A stretch of 64,000 nt of DNA from contig CABUID010000007.1 of the NCBI GenBank assembly GCA_902491575.1, forward strand, positions 25,594 through 89,593, read 5' to 3'. The position numbers and the translations under genes were made by a program. Shown here one piece after another: positions 50,867-60,066 of this stretch. The notes under the pieces are model-generated. The model saw nothing but the letters and a program-made list of their open reading frames with translations, did not search any database and was not told where the DNA came from. The DNA is from an uncultured Bacillota bacterium (GTDB lineage: Bacteria > Bacillota_I > Bacilli_A > RFN20 > CAG-631). Each line of letters starts with the position of its first letter. Position 1 is the stretch's first letter.

Positions 50867-53800
50867 TTAAAAATTATTTTATTAAATTACAAGATACGTT
50901 TGAAAAAATATATAATGACAAAAGAATTATTCACTGTAGCAATGATGAATCTTTTGCTTTTTTTGTTTATTATCAGTTTATCCATAATCCACGTCAAATT
51001 ATTATTGTCTTAGATAATTTATTCAATTGTCAAAATGTATACAATCGACTATCCATGATGCTAAAAGATAAAGTATATATGTATTGTGTAGATGAAGTTA
51101 CTAAATTTACCTCATTAGCTACTTCGCCTGAAATGGTATCTCAAAGAATTTTTATTTTAAATAAACTTTTAGAAGATGATCCATTTGTCGTCGTAACACA
51201 TACGATAGCTGTTAATCGATTGACACCAAGTGTAAAAACTTTTCAAAAAAATTGTATAAGTCTTTATAAAGACAGGAATTTGGAGATGAAAGATTTGATA
51301 CTTTCACTTGTCAAAATGGGGTATCAAAATGTATTAAAAGTCACACAGCCTTTTGAATTTTCTACAAGAGGTGGAGTGATAGACATTTTTTCAATTAATT
51401 ATCTTCAACCTATACGAGTTGAGTTTTTTGATACGATGATAGATAGTATCCGTTTTTTTAATGAAGAGACACAAAGAACGACTTCGATTGTTCAAAATGT
51501 AAAAATTATTCCAGCAACGGAATTTTTAGTAGACGATATCCAAGAAGGGATTGATTCTTTAAAAAAATTTGCTAAAACTCAAATAGCCCAATCGAAAAAT
51601 AACCTTCAATTAGAAGGCATAGTTCAAGAAGATATTGCGCATTTACAATCTTGTGATTTTACAGAAAATTTATTTAAGTATTATTCGTTTTTTAATACTT
51701 ATTCTTCTTTAGCAGAATATTGTAATCAAAAAACCGTTTTTATTGTCAATGATGATAAAATTAATCAAACGGAACAATTTGTTATCAATGAAATGGTAGA
51801 GCAAGAAATTACGAATTTTAATGAAGGTATTTCCTTAAAAAATTTAAAATATTTTCATTCTTTTGATTTTTTCAAAAGCCAGTTAACCAATATAAAATAT
51901 TTTTCAACAGATATCAGCAATCAAATTATTGATTTAAATTTTATCAAAATTGAAACCTTTGATTTTAATTTAGAAATTTTATATAAACAATTAATGGATT
52001 TACTTTTGAAACATTATTCCATTTATATTGGCGTTGATTCGCAAATCCATTACCAGTCTTTGAAACAATACTTTGAGCAGAAAAATCTTTTCTTTTATGA
52101 AATCGATGAACAAGAAGGCTTCAAAGAAGGAATTAATTTAGGAAAAAAAGATTTGAATGTTGGCTTAGAATTTCCAGATTATCGATTATATATTATTGGT
52201 GAAAACGAGATTTTTAAGAAGCGTTTTAAATCGACCATCACTCAATTTTCTAGATACAAAAATGCAATAACAATATCTAGTGTGAATGAATTAGAAATTG
52301 GAGATTACATTGTTCATGAATTTTATGGTATAGGAATTTATAAAGGAATTGAAACACTATTAAATAATGGGATTCATCGTGATTATATGAATATAGAATA
52401 TCGAAATCAAGATAAATTATATTTACCTTTAGAACAATTTAAGTTGATTCGTAAATATGTCTCTAAAGATGGTGTCGTGCCTAAAATCAACAAGTTAGGT
52501 TCTAAAGAATGGGAAAAAACAAAGGCAAAAGTTAATGAACGCGTAAATGACTTAGCGGATAAATTAGTAAAATTATATACTTTACGTGCTGAAAAAGAAG
52601 GCTTTTCCTTTGCTATTGATGACGATTTACAGATTGCTTTTGAAAATGATTTTGGCTATGAATTAACATTGGATCAAAAAAATGTGTTAAATGAAATTAA
52701 AAAAGATATGGAAAGACCCTATATCATGGATCGTTTGTTAGTTGGAGATGTAGGATTTGGAAAAACTGAAATTGCTTTTAGAGCTGCATTTAAAGCGATA
52801 AATAGCGGGAAACAAGTGGCGTTTTTATGTCCAACAACTTTACTTGCAAGACAGCATTATTTAACGGCATTAGATCGTTTTAAAAATTTTGGAGTAAGAA
52901 TTCGCTTATTATCTCGTCTTGTTAGCGAAAAAGAGGCTCACCAAACTTTAAAGGAATTACTTCTTGGAAATGTAGACTTTGTGATTGGCACACATCGCTT
53001 ATTAAGTTCGGATGTTAAGTTTAAGGAATTAGGTCTTTTAATTGTCGATGAAGAGCATAAATTTGGAGTTGAACATAAAGAGAAAATCAAGGAAATGAAA
53101 CAAAATATTGATGTTTTGACTTTAACAGCTACTCCTATTCCTAGGACTCTTCAAATGGCATTGACAGGAGTTCGTGGCTTTTCAAATATTAATACACCGA
53201 TTGAAAATCGTATGCCTGTTCAAACCTATGTCATTCGAAAAGAAAAGCATGCAATTAAAGAAATCATTGAAAGAGAACTTGCACGAAATGGACAAGTTTA
53301 TTATTTAAATAATCGTATTGAACGTTTGCCAAATATTGCAGATGATATAAAACATTTAGTGAAAAATGCTAAAATTGCGATAGCTCATGGAAAATTAAGT
53401 GTAGAGCAAATGGAAAACATTATGCAACGATTCATCAATAATGAATTTAATATTTTGCTCTGTACGACAATTATTGAAAATGGAATTGATATACCAAATG
53501 TCAATACAATCATTGTTGAAAATGCAGATTGTTTTGGTCTATCCCAACTTTATCAAATTAAAGGGAGAGTCGGCCGTTCAAATAAATTAGCTTATGCTTA
53601 TTTAATGTATAATCCAAATAAAGAATTATCAGAAATCGCTCGTAAAAGATTACAAACGATAAAAGAATTTACCGCTTTAGGATCGGGGTATAAAGTTGCT
53701 ATGAGAGATTTGATAACAAGAGGTGCAGGGGATATTTTAGGAGCTGAGCAATCTGGTTTTATTGAAACGGTTGGAATGGATATGTATATCGAAATGCTTC

Positions 53801-54336
53801 ATAATGCTATTGAAAGAAAAAAAGATGAAAGAGATGGAAAAGAAGTAAAAGTTGAAGAGAAAGTTCAATTTAACAAAATGTTAAATGTTGATGCATATAT
53901 TCCGAATCAATATTTTAACAATGATTATGAAAAAATAGATTTATATAAAAGAATTGATAAAATAAAAACGATAGAAGAATTAGAAATGTTAAAAGAAGAA
54001 GTGATAGATGAAACCGGTAAATTACCTGAATCGATTGGTCTTTTATTTGATAAGAAATTATTAGATATATATTTAATAAAAGGGACTATAGATAGTTATG
54101 AGGAAACAAACGATATTATTTTATTAAAACTTTCAAAAACATTTATGAATTATAAGGGAATAGGAGTACCAATTTTTGACTTGGCCAATCGTATTAGTAA
54201 TACAATTTCTTTAAAATTTTTGCATAATACAATTGAATGTCATATAAAAAAGCAAGAAAACTGGTTAAAAATAACTCTTGAATTGGTTATACAATTAACA
54301 CAATTAAAAGAAAAATATGAAAAGGGAAATTTATGA
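50863..54336 (+). CDS. mfd: Transcription-repair coupling factor Mfd
   Basis: Mfd removes stalled RNA polymerase at DNA lesions and recruits UvrA. The 1157 aa contain the UvrB-homology region at the N-terminus (TRGGVIDIFSINYLQPIRVEFFD near residue 170). The RNA-polymerase interaction domain follows (GDYIVHEFYGIGIYKG near 482). The RecG-like translocase has Walker A GDVGFGKTE at about 628, DEEH near 725, TATPIPRTLQMA near 748 and LLCTTIIENGIDIPN near 866. The C-terminal TRCF domain is present. It overlaps both neighbours by four bases. Confidence 0.97.
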   Translation: MIKNYFIKLQDTFEKIYNDKRIIHCSNDESFAFFVYYQFIHNPRQIIIVLDNLFNCQNVYNRLSMMLKDKVYMYCVDEVTKFTSLATSPEMVSQRIFILNKLLEDDPFVVVTHTIAVNRLTPSVKTFQKNCISLYKDRNLEMKDLILSLVKMGYQNVLKVTQPFEFSTRGGVIDIFSINYLQPIRVEFFDTMIDSIRFFNEETQRTTSIVQNVKIIPATEFLVDDIQEGIDSLKKFAKTQIAQSKNNLQLEGIVQEDIAHLQSCDFTENLFKYYSFFNTYSSLAEYCNQKTVFIVNDDKINQTEQFVINEMVEQEITNFNEGISLKNLKYFHSFDFFKSQLTNIKYFSTDISNQIIDLNFIKIETFDFNLEILYKQLMDLLLKHYSIYIGVDSQIHYQSLKQYFEQKNLFFYEIDEQEGFKEGINLGKKDLNVGLEFPDYRLYIIGENEIFKKRFKSTITQFSRYKNAITISSVNELEIGDYIVHEFYGIGIYKGIETLLNNGIHRDYMNIEYRNQDKLYLPLEQFKLIRKYVSKDGVVPKINKLGSKEWEKTKAKVNERVNDLADKLVKLYTLRAEKEGFSFAIDDDLQIAFENDFGYELTLDQKNVLNEIKKDMERPYIMDRLLVGDVGFGKTEIAFRAAFKAINSGKQVAFLCPTTLLARQHYLTALDRFKNFGVRIRLLSRLVSEKEAHQTLKELLLGNVDFVIGTHRLLSSDVKFKELGLLIVDEEHKFGVEHKEKIKEMKQNIDVLTLTATPIPRTLQMALTGVRGFSNINTPIENRMPVQTYVIRKEKHAIKEIIERELARNGQVYYLNNRIERLPNIADDIKHLVKNAKIAIAHGKLSVEQMENIMQRFINNEFNILLCTTIIENGIDIPNVNTIIVENADCFGLSQLYQIKGRVGRSNKLAYAYLMYNPNKELSEIARKRLQTIKEFTALGSGYKVAMRDLITRGAGDILGAEQSGFIETVGMDMYIEMLHNAIERKKDERDGKEVKVEEKVQFNKMLNVDAYIPNQYFNNDYEKIDLYKRIDKIKTIEELEMLKEEVIDETGKLPESIGLLFDKKLLDIYLIKGTIDSYEETNDIILLKLSKTFMNYKGIGVPIFDLANRISNTISLKFLHNTIECHIKKQENWLKITLELVIQLTQLKEKYEKGNL

Positions 54337-54935
54337 AAAGTTATATCATCATCAATAAAAATATTTATGAGAAATATAAAGACGAAGTTTTATCTTTAAA
54401 TGCAAGATTATTTTGTGAGCCTTATTTTTATCAACTTGAGAATTATCAACCCCCTTTTGATTTGACAGGATTAGAAAAATATATAAAATATATACAGGAG
54501 ATAGAAATATTATCTTCTTCTACGTTTCTAGATTTCATCAATATTTTACTTCTATTATCTTTTTTAAAAAGTGTCGACTATAAGGAAAAAATCATCATAA
54601 ATTATTACATTTTGAAAAAAAATCATTTAAAGGAAGCTTTATTTAGTCAAGTAACTTTAACTTCAAAGGATTATGAAAAAATAGATGATTTATTAAATGA
54701 CATAAAAAATAAAAAAATAGTGCAAAAGATAGATATTCAACTTCCAGGAATTTTAAACTATATTAATTTTTATAATTTAATGCATGATTCAGAAAAATTT
54801 CTTTTCAGTTTACAAGATATTATTGAAGAATATGACGAAGATATCTATCAAATTGCTTTCTATTTGCAAGAAAAATATTCTAATATGGGTTTTAATCAAG
54901 AATTCTATCTTGAGTATTTAAAAAAATATTTGTGA
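54333..54935 (+). CDS. Unrecognised helical protein between mfd and tilS
   Basis: I do not recognise this 200-aa protein. It is predicted largely alpha-helical, rich in Ile, Leu, Lys, Asp and Tyr, with no cysteine pattern, signal peptide or clear membrane helix. The stretch STFLDFINILLLLSFL (about 70-85) is hydrophobic but is followed at once by charged residues. It starts within the mfd stop (ATGA overlap) and ends seven bases before tilS, so it belongs to this conserved operon. At this position Bacillus carries several sporulation and cell-division genes (including divIC and yabR), to none of which it is evidently similar. Confidence 0.7.
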   Translation: MKSYIIINKNIYEKYKDEVLSLNARLFCEPYFYQLENYQPPFDLTGLEKYIKYIQEIEILSSSTFLDFINILLLLSFLKSVDYKEKIIINYYILKKNHLKEALFSQVTLTSKDYEKIDDLLNDIKNKKIVQKIDIQLPGILNYINFYNLMHDSEKFLFSLQDIIEEYDEDIYQIAFYLQEKYSNMGFNQEFYLEYLKKYL

Positions 54936-54942
54936 GGGATTT

Positions 54943-56154
54943 ATGTTTGAAAATTATGACATTGAAAAAACATATTTAGTTGCTTGCTCTGGAGGCCCTG
55001 ATTCCATGGCACTTTTAAATATGCTTTTAAATGCAAAATTTCATTTAATCGTCGCACATGTAAACTATAAAACAAGAAAAGAAAGTGATAGTGAAGAAGC
55101 TTTAGTAAAAGAGTTTTGTAAAAAAAATAATATAGAATTTTATGTAACTTATTTTGATTCTCTTTATAAAGGATCATTTGAAGCGGCTGCAAGAATATTT
55201 CGCTATCGTTTTTTCTCAAAAATTTATTTTTTAAAAAATTGTAGTGGCCTTTTTGTAGCGCATCACAAAGATGATTTGCTCGAAACTTACTTACTAAAGA
55301 AAGAAAGAAATGTTGTGAATGAATCTTATTTAATACAAGAACATGCAGTCATTAACAAAATGAATGTTTATCGACCTTTGTTAAAAGATTTTTACAAAGA
55401 GGATCTTTTGGAATATTGTCAAAATAATAAGATACCATATGGGATTGATTTCACCAATTTTATGGATAATCATCCTCGAAATGTAATTCGAAAAAAATTA
55501 AAAAATATGGATAAAGAATTGGTTTACCAAGCAGCTTTAACAGAAGAACAAGAATTAATGGAAACAAGAAGAAATGTTAAAGAATTTCTTCGTTTTTATC
55601 CCGTTTATACACTCGATTTATTGAAGGATAAAAGTGATTTATGGTTGATGATATTTTTGTATGAAAAATGTGATAAAAAATATAAAAAATATATCAATAA
55701 ATCGATTTTACTAAAATTAAAAGATTTTATGAATAGTGAAAAACCAAATTTAAGTTATTCCATTAATGGTCATTATTATTTAGAAAAAAGTTATGGAAAA
55801 ATTAGTTATACTTTACGAGACGATGAAGATTTTGCTTATATTTTAAATAAATTAGAATATATTTCAACACCTCACTTTAAACTAGTAAGAGAGGGGCTTA
55901 AGATGCAAGGAGTCTATGTTAGTGATGATGATTTTCCATTGCTCATTCGAAATTATAAATCAACAGATAAAATTATATTGAAAAATGGAACCAAAAAAAT
56001 ATCTCGTCTTTTTATCGATAAAAAGATACCACTTCTTGAAAGAAAAAGTATCCCTATTATTGAAAATAAAAATCATGAAATTATTTTTGTTTATAAACTT
56101 TATAGAAAATATGAATTAAAGTATGTTAAAAATAATTTATTTATGTTAAAATAA
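54943..56154 (+). CDS. tilS: tRNA(Ile)-lysidine synthase TilS
   Basis: TilS modifies C34 of the CAU-anticodon tRNA-Ile to lysidine so that it reads AUA, an essential function in this AT-rich genome. The PP-loop ACSGGPDSMALLNMLL is at residues 14-29. The N-type ATPase body has VAHHKDDLLETYLL near residue 105 and the RPLLK and NHPRNVIRKKL segments. The C-terminal domain (residues about 330-403, with RNYKSTDKIILKNGTKKISRLFIDKKIP) is of the TilS-C type. The 403 aa is a little short for the family. Unlike Bacillus, no hprT lies between it and ftsH. Confidence 0.95.
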   Translation: MFENYDIEKTYLVACSGGPDSMALLNMLLNAKFHLIVAHVNYKTRKESDSEEALVKEFCKKNNIEFYVTYFDSLYKGSFEAAARIFRYRFFSKIYFLKNCSGLFVAHHKDDLLETYLLKKERNVVNESYLIQEHAVINKMNVYRPLLKDFYKEDLLEYCQNNKIPYGIDFTNFMDNHPRNVIRKKLKNMDKELVYQAALTEEQELMETRRNVKEFLRFYPVYTLDLLKDKSDLWLMIFLYEKCDKKYKKYINKSILLKLKDFMNSEKPNLSYSINGHYYLEKSYGKISYTLRDDEDFAYILNKLEYISTPHFKLVREGLKMQGVYVSDDDFPLLIRNYKSTDKIILKNGTKKISRLFIDKKIPLLERKSIPIIENKNHEIIFVYKLYRKYELKYVKNNLFMLK

Positions 56155-56160
56155 ATTAAA

Positions 56161-56185
56161 TTGTGCATTAAGATAATTAGCACAA
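56161..56185 (+). repeat. Inverted repeat upstream of ftsH
   Basis: TTGTGCATTA pairs with TAAT(TA)GCACAA, leaving a three-base loop and a two-base bulge. It lies between tilS and the GGAGG site of ftsH and lacks a U run. It may be an operator or a weak mRNA hairpin. Confidence 0.4.
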
Positions 56186-56207
56186 AAGATACGGAGGGTA
56201 ATTTTTT

Positions 56208-58307
56208 ATGAACAATCCAAATATGTATACAGGGAAACAAAAAAAACCTAGTTTGCTAAAGTACTTTATCATTTGGGGTGCTATTTTGGCTGTTGTTATT
56301 TTCCTTTTGGTTTTGGCACAAACAAAATCAACATCAAAAACTTATTCATGGAATATCGATGAATATGAATACGCGTTAACAAATGAAAACTCTGACGGAG
56401 TAGATGTCGATGAATTTGTTAATAAGTACGATTTTAATCGTGACAATATTAAATCAATTGTAGTAAATCTAGGAAGTATTAAATCAAATGTAGTTGTGAC
56501 TTATACGACGATTAACGATAACAAAAAAGCTACAGCTACTTTAGAATGGGCAGTTCGCTCTGAATATACAGAAAGAGTTGAAAATGCTATTACGGTTTAT
56601 GACAATTATGCAAAACTTGGAGGCAATAGCAAATATACTATCACCAGAAATGATAAAACGAATTCATTTACTTTTGTTGATTTTTTAATTTATGTTTTAC
56701 CTACTTTAATTACGATTGTCATTGCTATTATTTTGATTCGTAGTATTGTACGTTCTCAAGGTGGAACAGGACAAGCTATGGACTTTGGCAAATCCAAAGC
56801 ACGTCTAGAAGATGCTTCAAAAACGAGATTTTCAGATGTAGCTGGATGTGAAGATGAAAAAGAAGAAATGAAAGAAATTGTGGATTATTTAAAAAATCCT
56901 AAGAAATATTCAAAATCAGGTGCTCGTATTCCAAAGGGCATTATCTTAAAAGGAAATCCAGGTACAGGAAAAACATTATTAGCTAGAGCCGTTGCTGGTG
57001 AAGCTAGTGTTCCATTTTATTATATTTCAGGTTCAGATTTCTTGGAAATGTTTGTAGGTGTAGGTGCAAGTAGAGTACGTGATATGTTTAAAAGAGCACG
57101 AATGACTGCCCCTTGCATTATTTTCATTGATGAAATTGATGCGATTGGAAGACAAAGAGGAACTGGTCTTGGTGGTGGTCATGATGAAAGAGAACAAACT
57201 TTAAACCAATTACTAGTTGAAATGGATGGTTTTGAAAATAATTCAGGAGTTATTGTTTTAGCTGCTACAAATAGAGTAGATGTATTAGATCCTGCATTAT
57301 TAAGACCAGGACGTTTTGATAGACAAATTGAAGTTTCTTTGCCTGACTTAAAAGGAAGAATTGCTATTTTACAAGTTCATGCGCGCAATAAGCAATTAGC
57401 CAGTGATGTTTCATTAGAATCCGTTGCTCGTCGTACACCAGGATTTTCTGGAGCACAATTAGAAAATGTTTTAAACGAAGCAGCTATTTTCTCCGTTCGT
57501 CAACATCATGAAAAAATTTCTAGTTCAGATATTGATGAAGCGATTGATAGAGTTATGAGTGGACCTGCTAAGAAAACAAAAATCATTAGTGATCGTTGTA
57601 AAAAAATGGTGGCTTATCATGAAGCGGGTCATGCCGTTGTAGGTTTAAAAATTGCTGATGCAGAAGTGGTTCAAAAGATTACAATTATTCCTCGTGGAGA
57701 TGCAGGAGGATATGTATTAATGACACCAAAAGATGATGGCTATTTACAAACAAAAGGTGAATTAGAAGCTAAAATTACATCTTTCTTAGCTGGAAGAGCT
57801 TCCGAAGAAATTTTCTTTGACGATATTACGACCGGCGCTGTTTCAGACATTGAAAGTGCAACCAATATTGCTCGTGCAATGGTAACTTATCTTGGTATGT
57901 CAACTCTAGGACCAATTAAATATGAAACAAGTTCTTCAGAAGTATTTTTAGGAAGAGACTACGGAGCTTCAAGTCGCATTTCTGGTGAAGTTGCTAATGA
58001 AATTGACAAAGAAGTAAGAAAAATCGTAGATGAATGTCTTGCTTTAGCGAAAAAGACTATTGAAGATAATAAAGATTTATTAGTTTTAATTGCTGAAGCA
58101 TTATTAAAATATGAAACGATTACAGCTGATGAAATTGATTTCTTGGTTAAATATGGTTCTTTAGATGCGTATGATCTTTATAAGAAAAATTCTGAACTAT
58201 TAGCTTCGAGTAAAACAAATAATGAAAATACAACCGCTTCAGTAAATAATGAAGTTTCTGATGAATCTTCAAATCAAGAAAATAAAGAAGAAAATTCCAA
58301 TGAATAA
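56208..58307 (+). CDS. ftsH: ATP-dependent zinc metalloprotease FtsH
   Basis: FtsH is a membrane-bound AAA+ protease that degrades misassembled membrane proteins and regulators. Of its 699 aa, two transmembrane helices (about 19-39 and 160-180) bracket the extracytoplasmic domain. The AAA domain has Walker A GNPGTGKT near 249, Walker [12 protein letters not shown] near 305 and the SRH region [20 protein letters not shown]. The zinc site is HEAGH at 471-475, with the third ligand in the [16 protein letters not shown] region. The C-terminal tail is Asn/Glu/Ser-rich. It overlaps hslO by eight bases. Confidence 0.98.
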   Translation: MNNPNMYTGKQKKPSLLKYFIIWGAILAVVIFLLVLAQTKSTSKTYSWNIDEYEYALTNENSDGVDVDEFVNKYDFNRDNIKSIVVNLGSIKSNVVVTYTTINDNKKATATLEWAVRSEYTERVENAITVYDNYAKLGGNSKYTITRNDKTNSFTFVDFLIYVLPTLITIVIAIILIRSIVRSQGGTGQAMDFGKSKARLEDASKTRFSDVAGCEDEKEEMKEIVDYLKNPKKYSKSGARIPKGIILKGNPGTGKTLLARAVAGEASVPFYYISGSDFLEMFVGVGASRVRDMFKRARMTAPCIIFIDEIDAIGRQRGTGLGGGHDEREQTLNQLLVEMDGFENNSGVIVLAATNRVDVLDPALLRPGRFDRQIEVSLPDLKGRIAILQVHARNKQLASDVSLESVARRTPGFSGAQLENVLNEAAIFSVRQHHEKISSSDIDEAIDRVMSGPAKKTKIISDRCKKMVAYHEAGHAVVGLKIADAEVVQKITIIPRGDAGGYVLMTPKDDGYLQTKGELEAKITSFLAGRASEEIFFDDITTGAVSDIESATNIARAMVTYLGMSTLGPIKYETSSSEVFLGRDYGASSRISGEVANEIDKEVRKIVDECLALAKKTIEDNKDLLVLIAEALLKYETITADEIDFLVKYGSLDAYDLYKKNSELLASSKTNNENTTASVNNEVSDESSNQENKEENSNE

Positions 58308-59199
58308 ACAAGATTACTTACATAAATATTTAATCTTAAATCATCAAGCAAGACTAATCACTGTCTTCTCCACAAATACCATTAATGAATATTGTAAAAA
58401 CATTCAAACGACAGCAGTATCCATTACTGCAATGGGAAGATTGATTTCAGCTACTTTAATGATGGGAAGTATGCTAAAAGGTCAGGAAAAAGTCATGGTA
58501 AGTATTGAAGGTGATGGTCCTATTGGACCAATAAGAGCAGAATCTGATGCTAATGGAAATGTTAGAGCTTATGCTTCATTTCCAAATGTTGATGCTCCGC
58601 TAAAAGAAAATCATTTATTAAATGTTCCTGCTATTGTAGGAACAAATGGTTATTTATCTGTCCGTAAGCAATTAAATATGAAGGAACCTTTTATAGGAAC
58701 TTGTGAATTGATAAGTGGTGAAATTGGTGAAGATTTAAGTTATTATTATGGAACGAGTGAACAAACGCCTACGATTGTTGCTTTAGGCGTTGTTCCTAAT
58801 TTAGATGGAACTTGTAAACAAGCAGGAGGCTTTATTATTCAATTACTTCCAAATGCTTCCTCTGAAGTTTATGATTTAATGGATAAATTATTAAAAAATC
58901 TAACTTCAGTTTCCAAATTAATTGAAAATGCTAAAACGAGTGATCAACTTGTTTATCAACTTTTTGATGAAGCAGAACTTATTTTAGAGTATCCTGTGCA
59001 ATATAAATGTTCTTGTTCCTTAAAAAAAACAAAGATGTTATTAACGCAACTTCAAGAAGCAGAATTAAATGAGGATATTTTAAAAGGACAAGGATTGGAT
59101 GTCACTTGTAATTTTTGTCAACATACTTATCATTTAGAAACAGATGATTTAAAAGAAGTTTTAAAAATGAAAAAAGAAAATTCTTTTCAAGTAAAATAA
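58300..59199 (+). CDS. hslO: Redox-regulated chaperone Hsp33
   Basis: Hsp33 is a holdase activated by oxidation of its zinc-binding cysteines. The N-terminal domain includes RLITVFSTNTINEYCKNIQTTAVSITAMGR, MVSIEGDGPIGPIRAESDANGNVRAYA and VGTNGYLSVRKQLNMKEPF. The zinc centre near the C-terminus has CSCS (CxC) about residue 238 and CNFC (CxxC) about residue 271. The ATG at 58300 gives 299 aa, the normal size; a longer frame upstream runs inside ftsH in another phase and is not used. The ftsH-hslO pairing is conserved in Bacilli and, with desulfoferrodoxin, fits an anaerobe meeting oxidative stress. Confidence 0.95.
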   Translation: MNKQDYLHKYLILNHQARLITVFSTNTINEYCKNIQTTAVSITAMGRLISATLMMGSMLKGQEKVMVSIEGDGPIGPIRAESDANGNVRAYASFPNVDAPLKENHLLNVPAIVGTNGYLSVRKQLNMKEPFIGTCELISGEIGEDLSYYYGTSEQTPTIVALGVVPNLDGTCKQAGGFIIQLLPNASSEVYDLMDKLLKNLTSVSKLIENAKTSDQLVYQLFDEAELILEYPVQYKCSCSLKKTKMLLTQLQEAELNEDILKGQGLDVTCNFCQHTYHLETDDLKEVLKMKKENSFQVK

Positions 59200-59208
59200 G
59201 GTGGTAAC

Positions 59209-60027
59209 ATGAAAGATTATATTCCTTTTATCATTACTTTTATAATTCTAATTGTGATTATTTTATTTATATTTTTACTGATTAAAGAAACTTTAAAAAT
59301 TAGAATTGTTCATTATAAAGTAAAAAATGGAAATATAGAAGAAGGAATGATAAACGAGAATAATCCTATACGCATTGTTTATTTTTCAGATTTACATCTT
59401 GGACGCTTTTTGAAAAAAAAAGAATTGAATAAAAAAATACAATTGTTAAAAAACTTAAATGCGGATATTTATTTATTTGGTGGAGATCTAATTGGAAAGA
59501 ACATTCAAAAATATTACACATTAAAGGACATTCAAGAATGCTTCCAGCCTTTACATGGAAAATGCTTGCTTGCTGTATATGGAAATCATGAATATAAAAT
59601 AGATAAAAGGATAACTTTAGAAGATAAAAAAGCTTATTTAGCCGCTACTGGTTTCCAAATTTTACAAAATCAAGAATATATTTATTTAAAAGATAAACAA
59701 TGGATAACGATTTATGGTATGGATGATTCAATTTATGGACAACCTATTTTACCAAAAAAAGAATATCATATTGTGCTTTCTCACGAAGGAGATATAATCG
59801 ACCAATTTCATCAAAAGCAATGGATGTTATCGGGTCATACACATGGTGGACAAATTAGAATTCCATTGATTCCATTTTATTATCGACCTTACAAAGGTAA
59901 AAAATATACTCATGGTTTATTTACTATTTCACCATCAAAATTACTTGTTTCAAATGGACTTGGTTATGGTAAAATGAAATTAAGATTATTTGCACCTTGT
60001 GAAATTGTGCAGATTGATTATCAATAA
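59209..60027 (+). CDS. Membrane-anchored metallophosphoesterase (YkuE/YaeI-like)
   Basis: This 272-aa protein has one N-terminal transmembrane helix (about residues 5-26) and a calcineurin-type phosphoesterase domain. Metal-site motifs are FSDLHLG near residue 63, FGGDLIGK near 92, VYGNHEY near 124, VLSHEGD near 187 and SGHTHGGQIRIPLIPF near 207. The family includes lipid-A-pyrophosphatase-like and phosphodiester-cleaving enzymes on the outer face of the membrane. Substrate is unknown. It lies nine bases after hslO and 39 before the next gene, so it is probably in the same transcript. Confidence 0.88.
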   Translation: MKDYIPFIITFIILIVIILFIFLLIKETLKIRIVHYKVKNGNIEEGMINENNPIRIVYFSDLHLGRFLKKKELNKKIQLLKNLNADIYLFGGDLIGKNIQKYYTLKDIQECFQPLHGKCLLAVYGNHEYKIDKRITLEDKKAYLAATGFQILQNQEYIYLKDKQWITIYGMDDSIYGQPILPKKEYHIVLSHEGDIIDQFHQKQWMLSGHTHGGQIRIPLIPFYYRPYKGKKYTHGLFTISPSKLLVSNGLGYGKMKLRLFAPCEIVQIDYQ

Positions 60028-60066
60028 TGAGGAAAGGATAATACAAGATTGTATTAAAGAAAGAAT

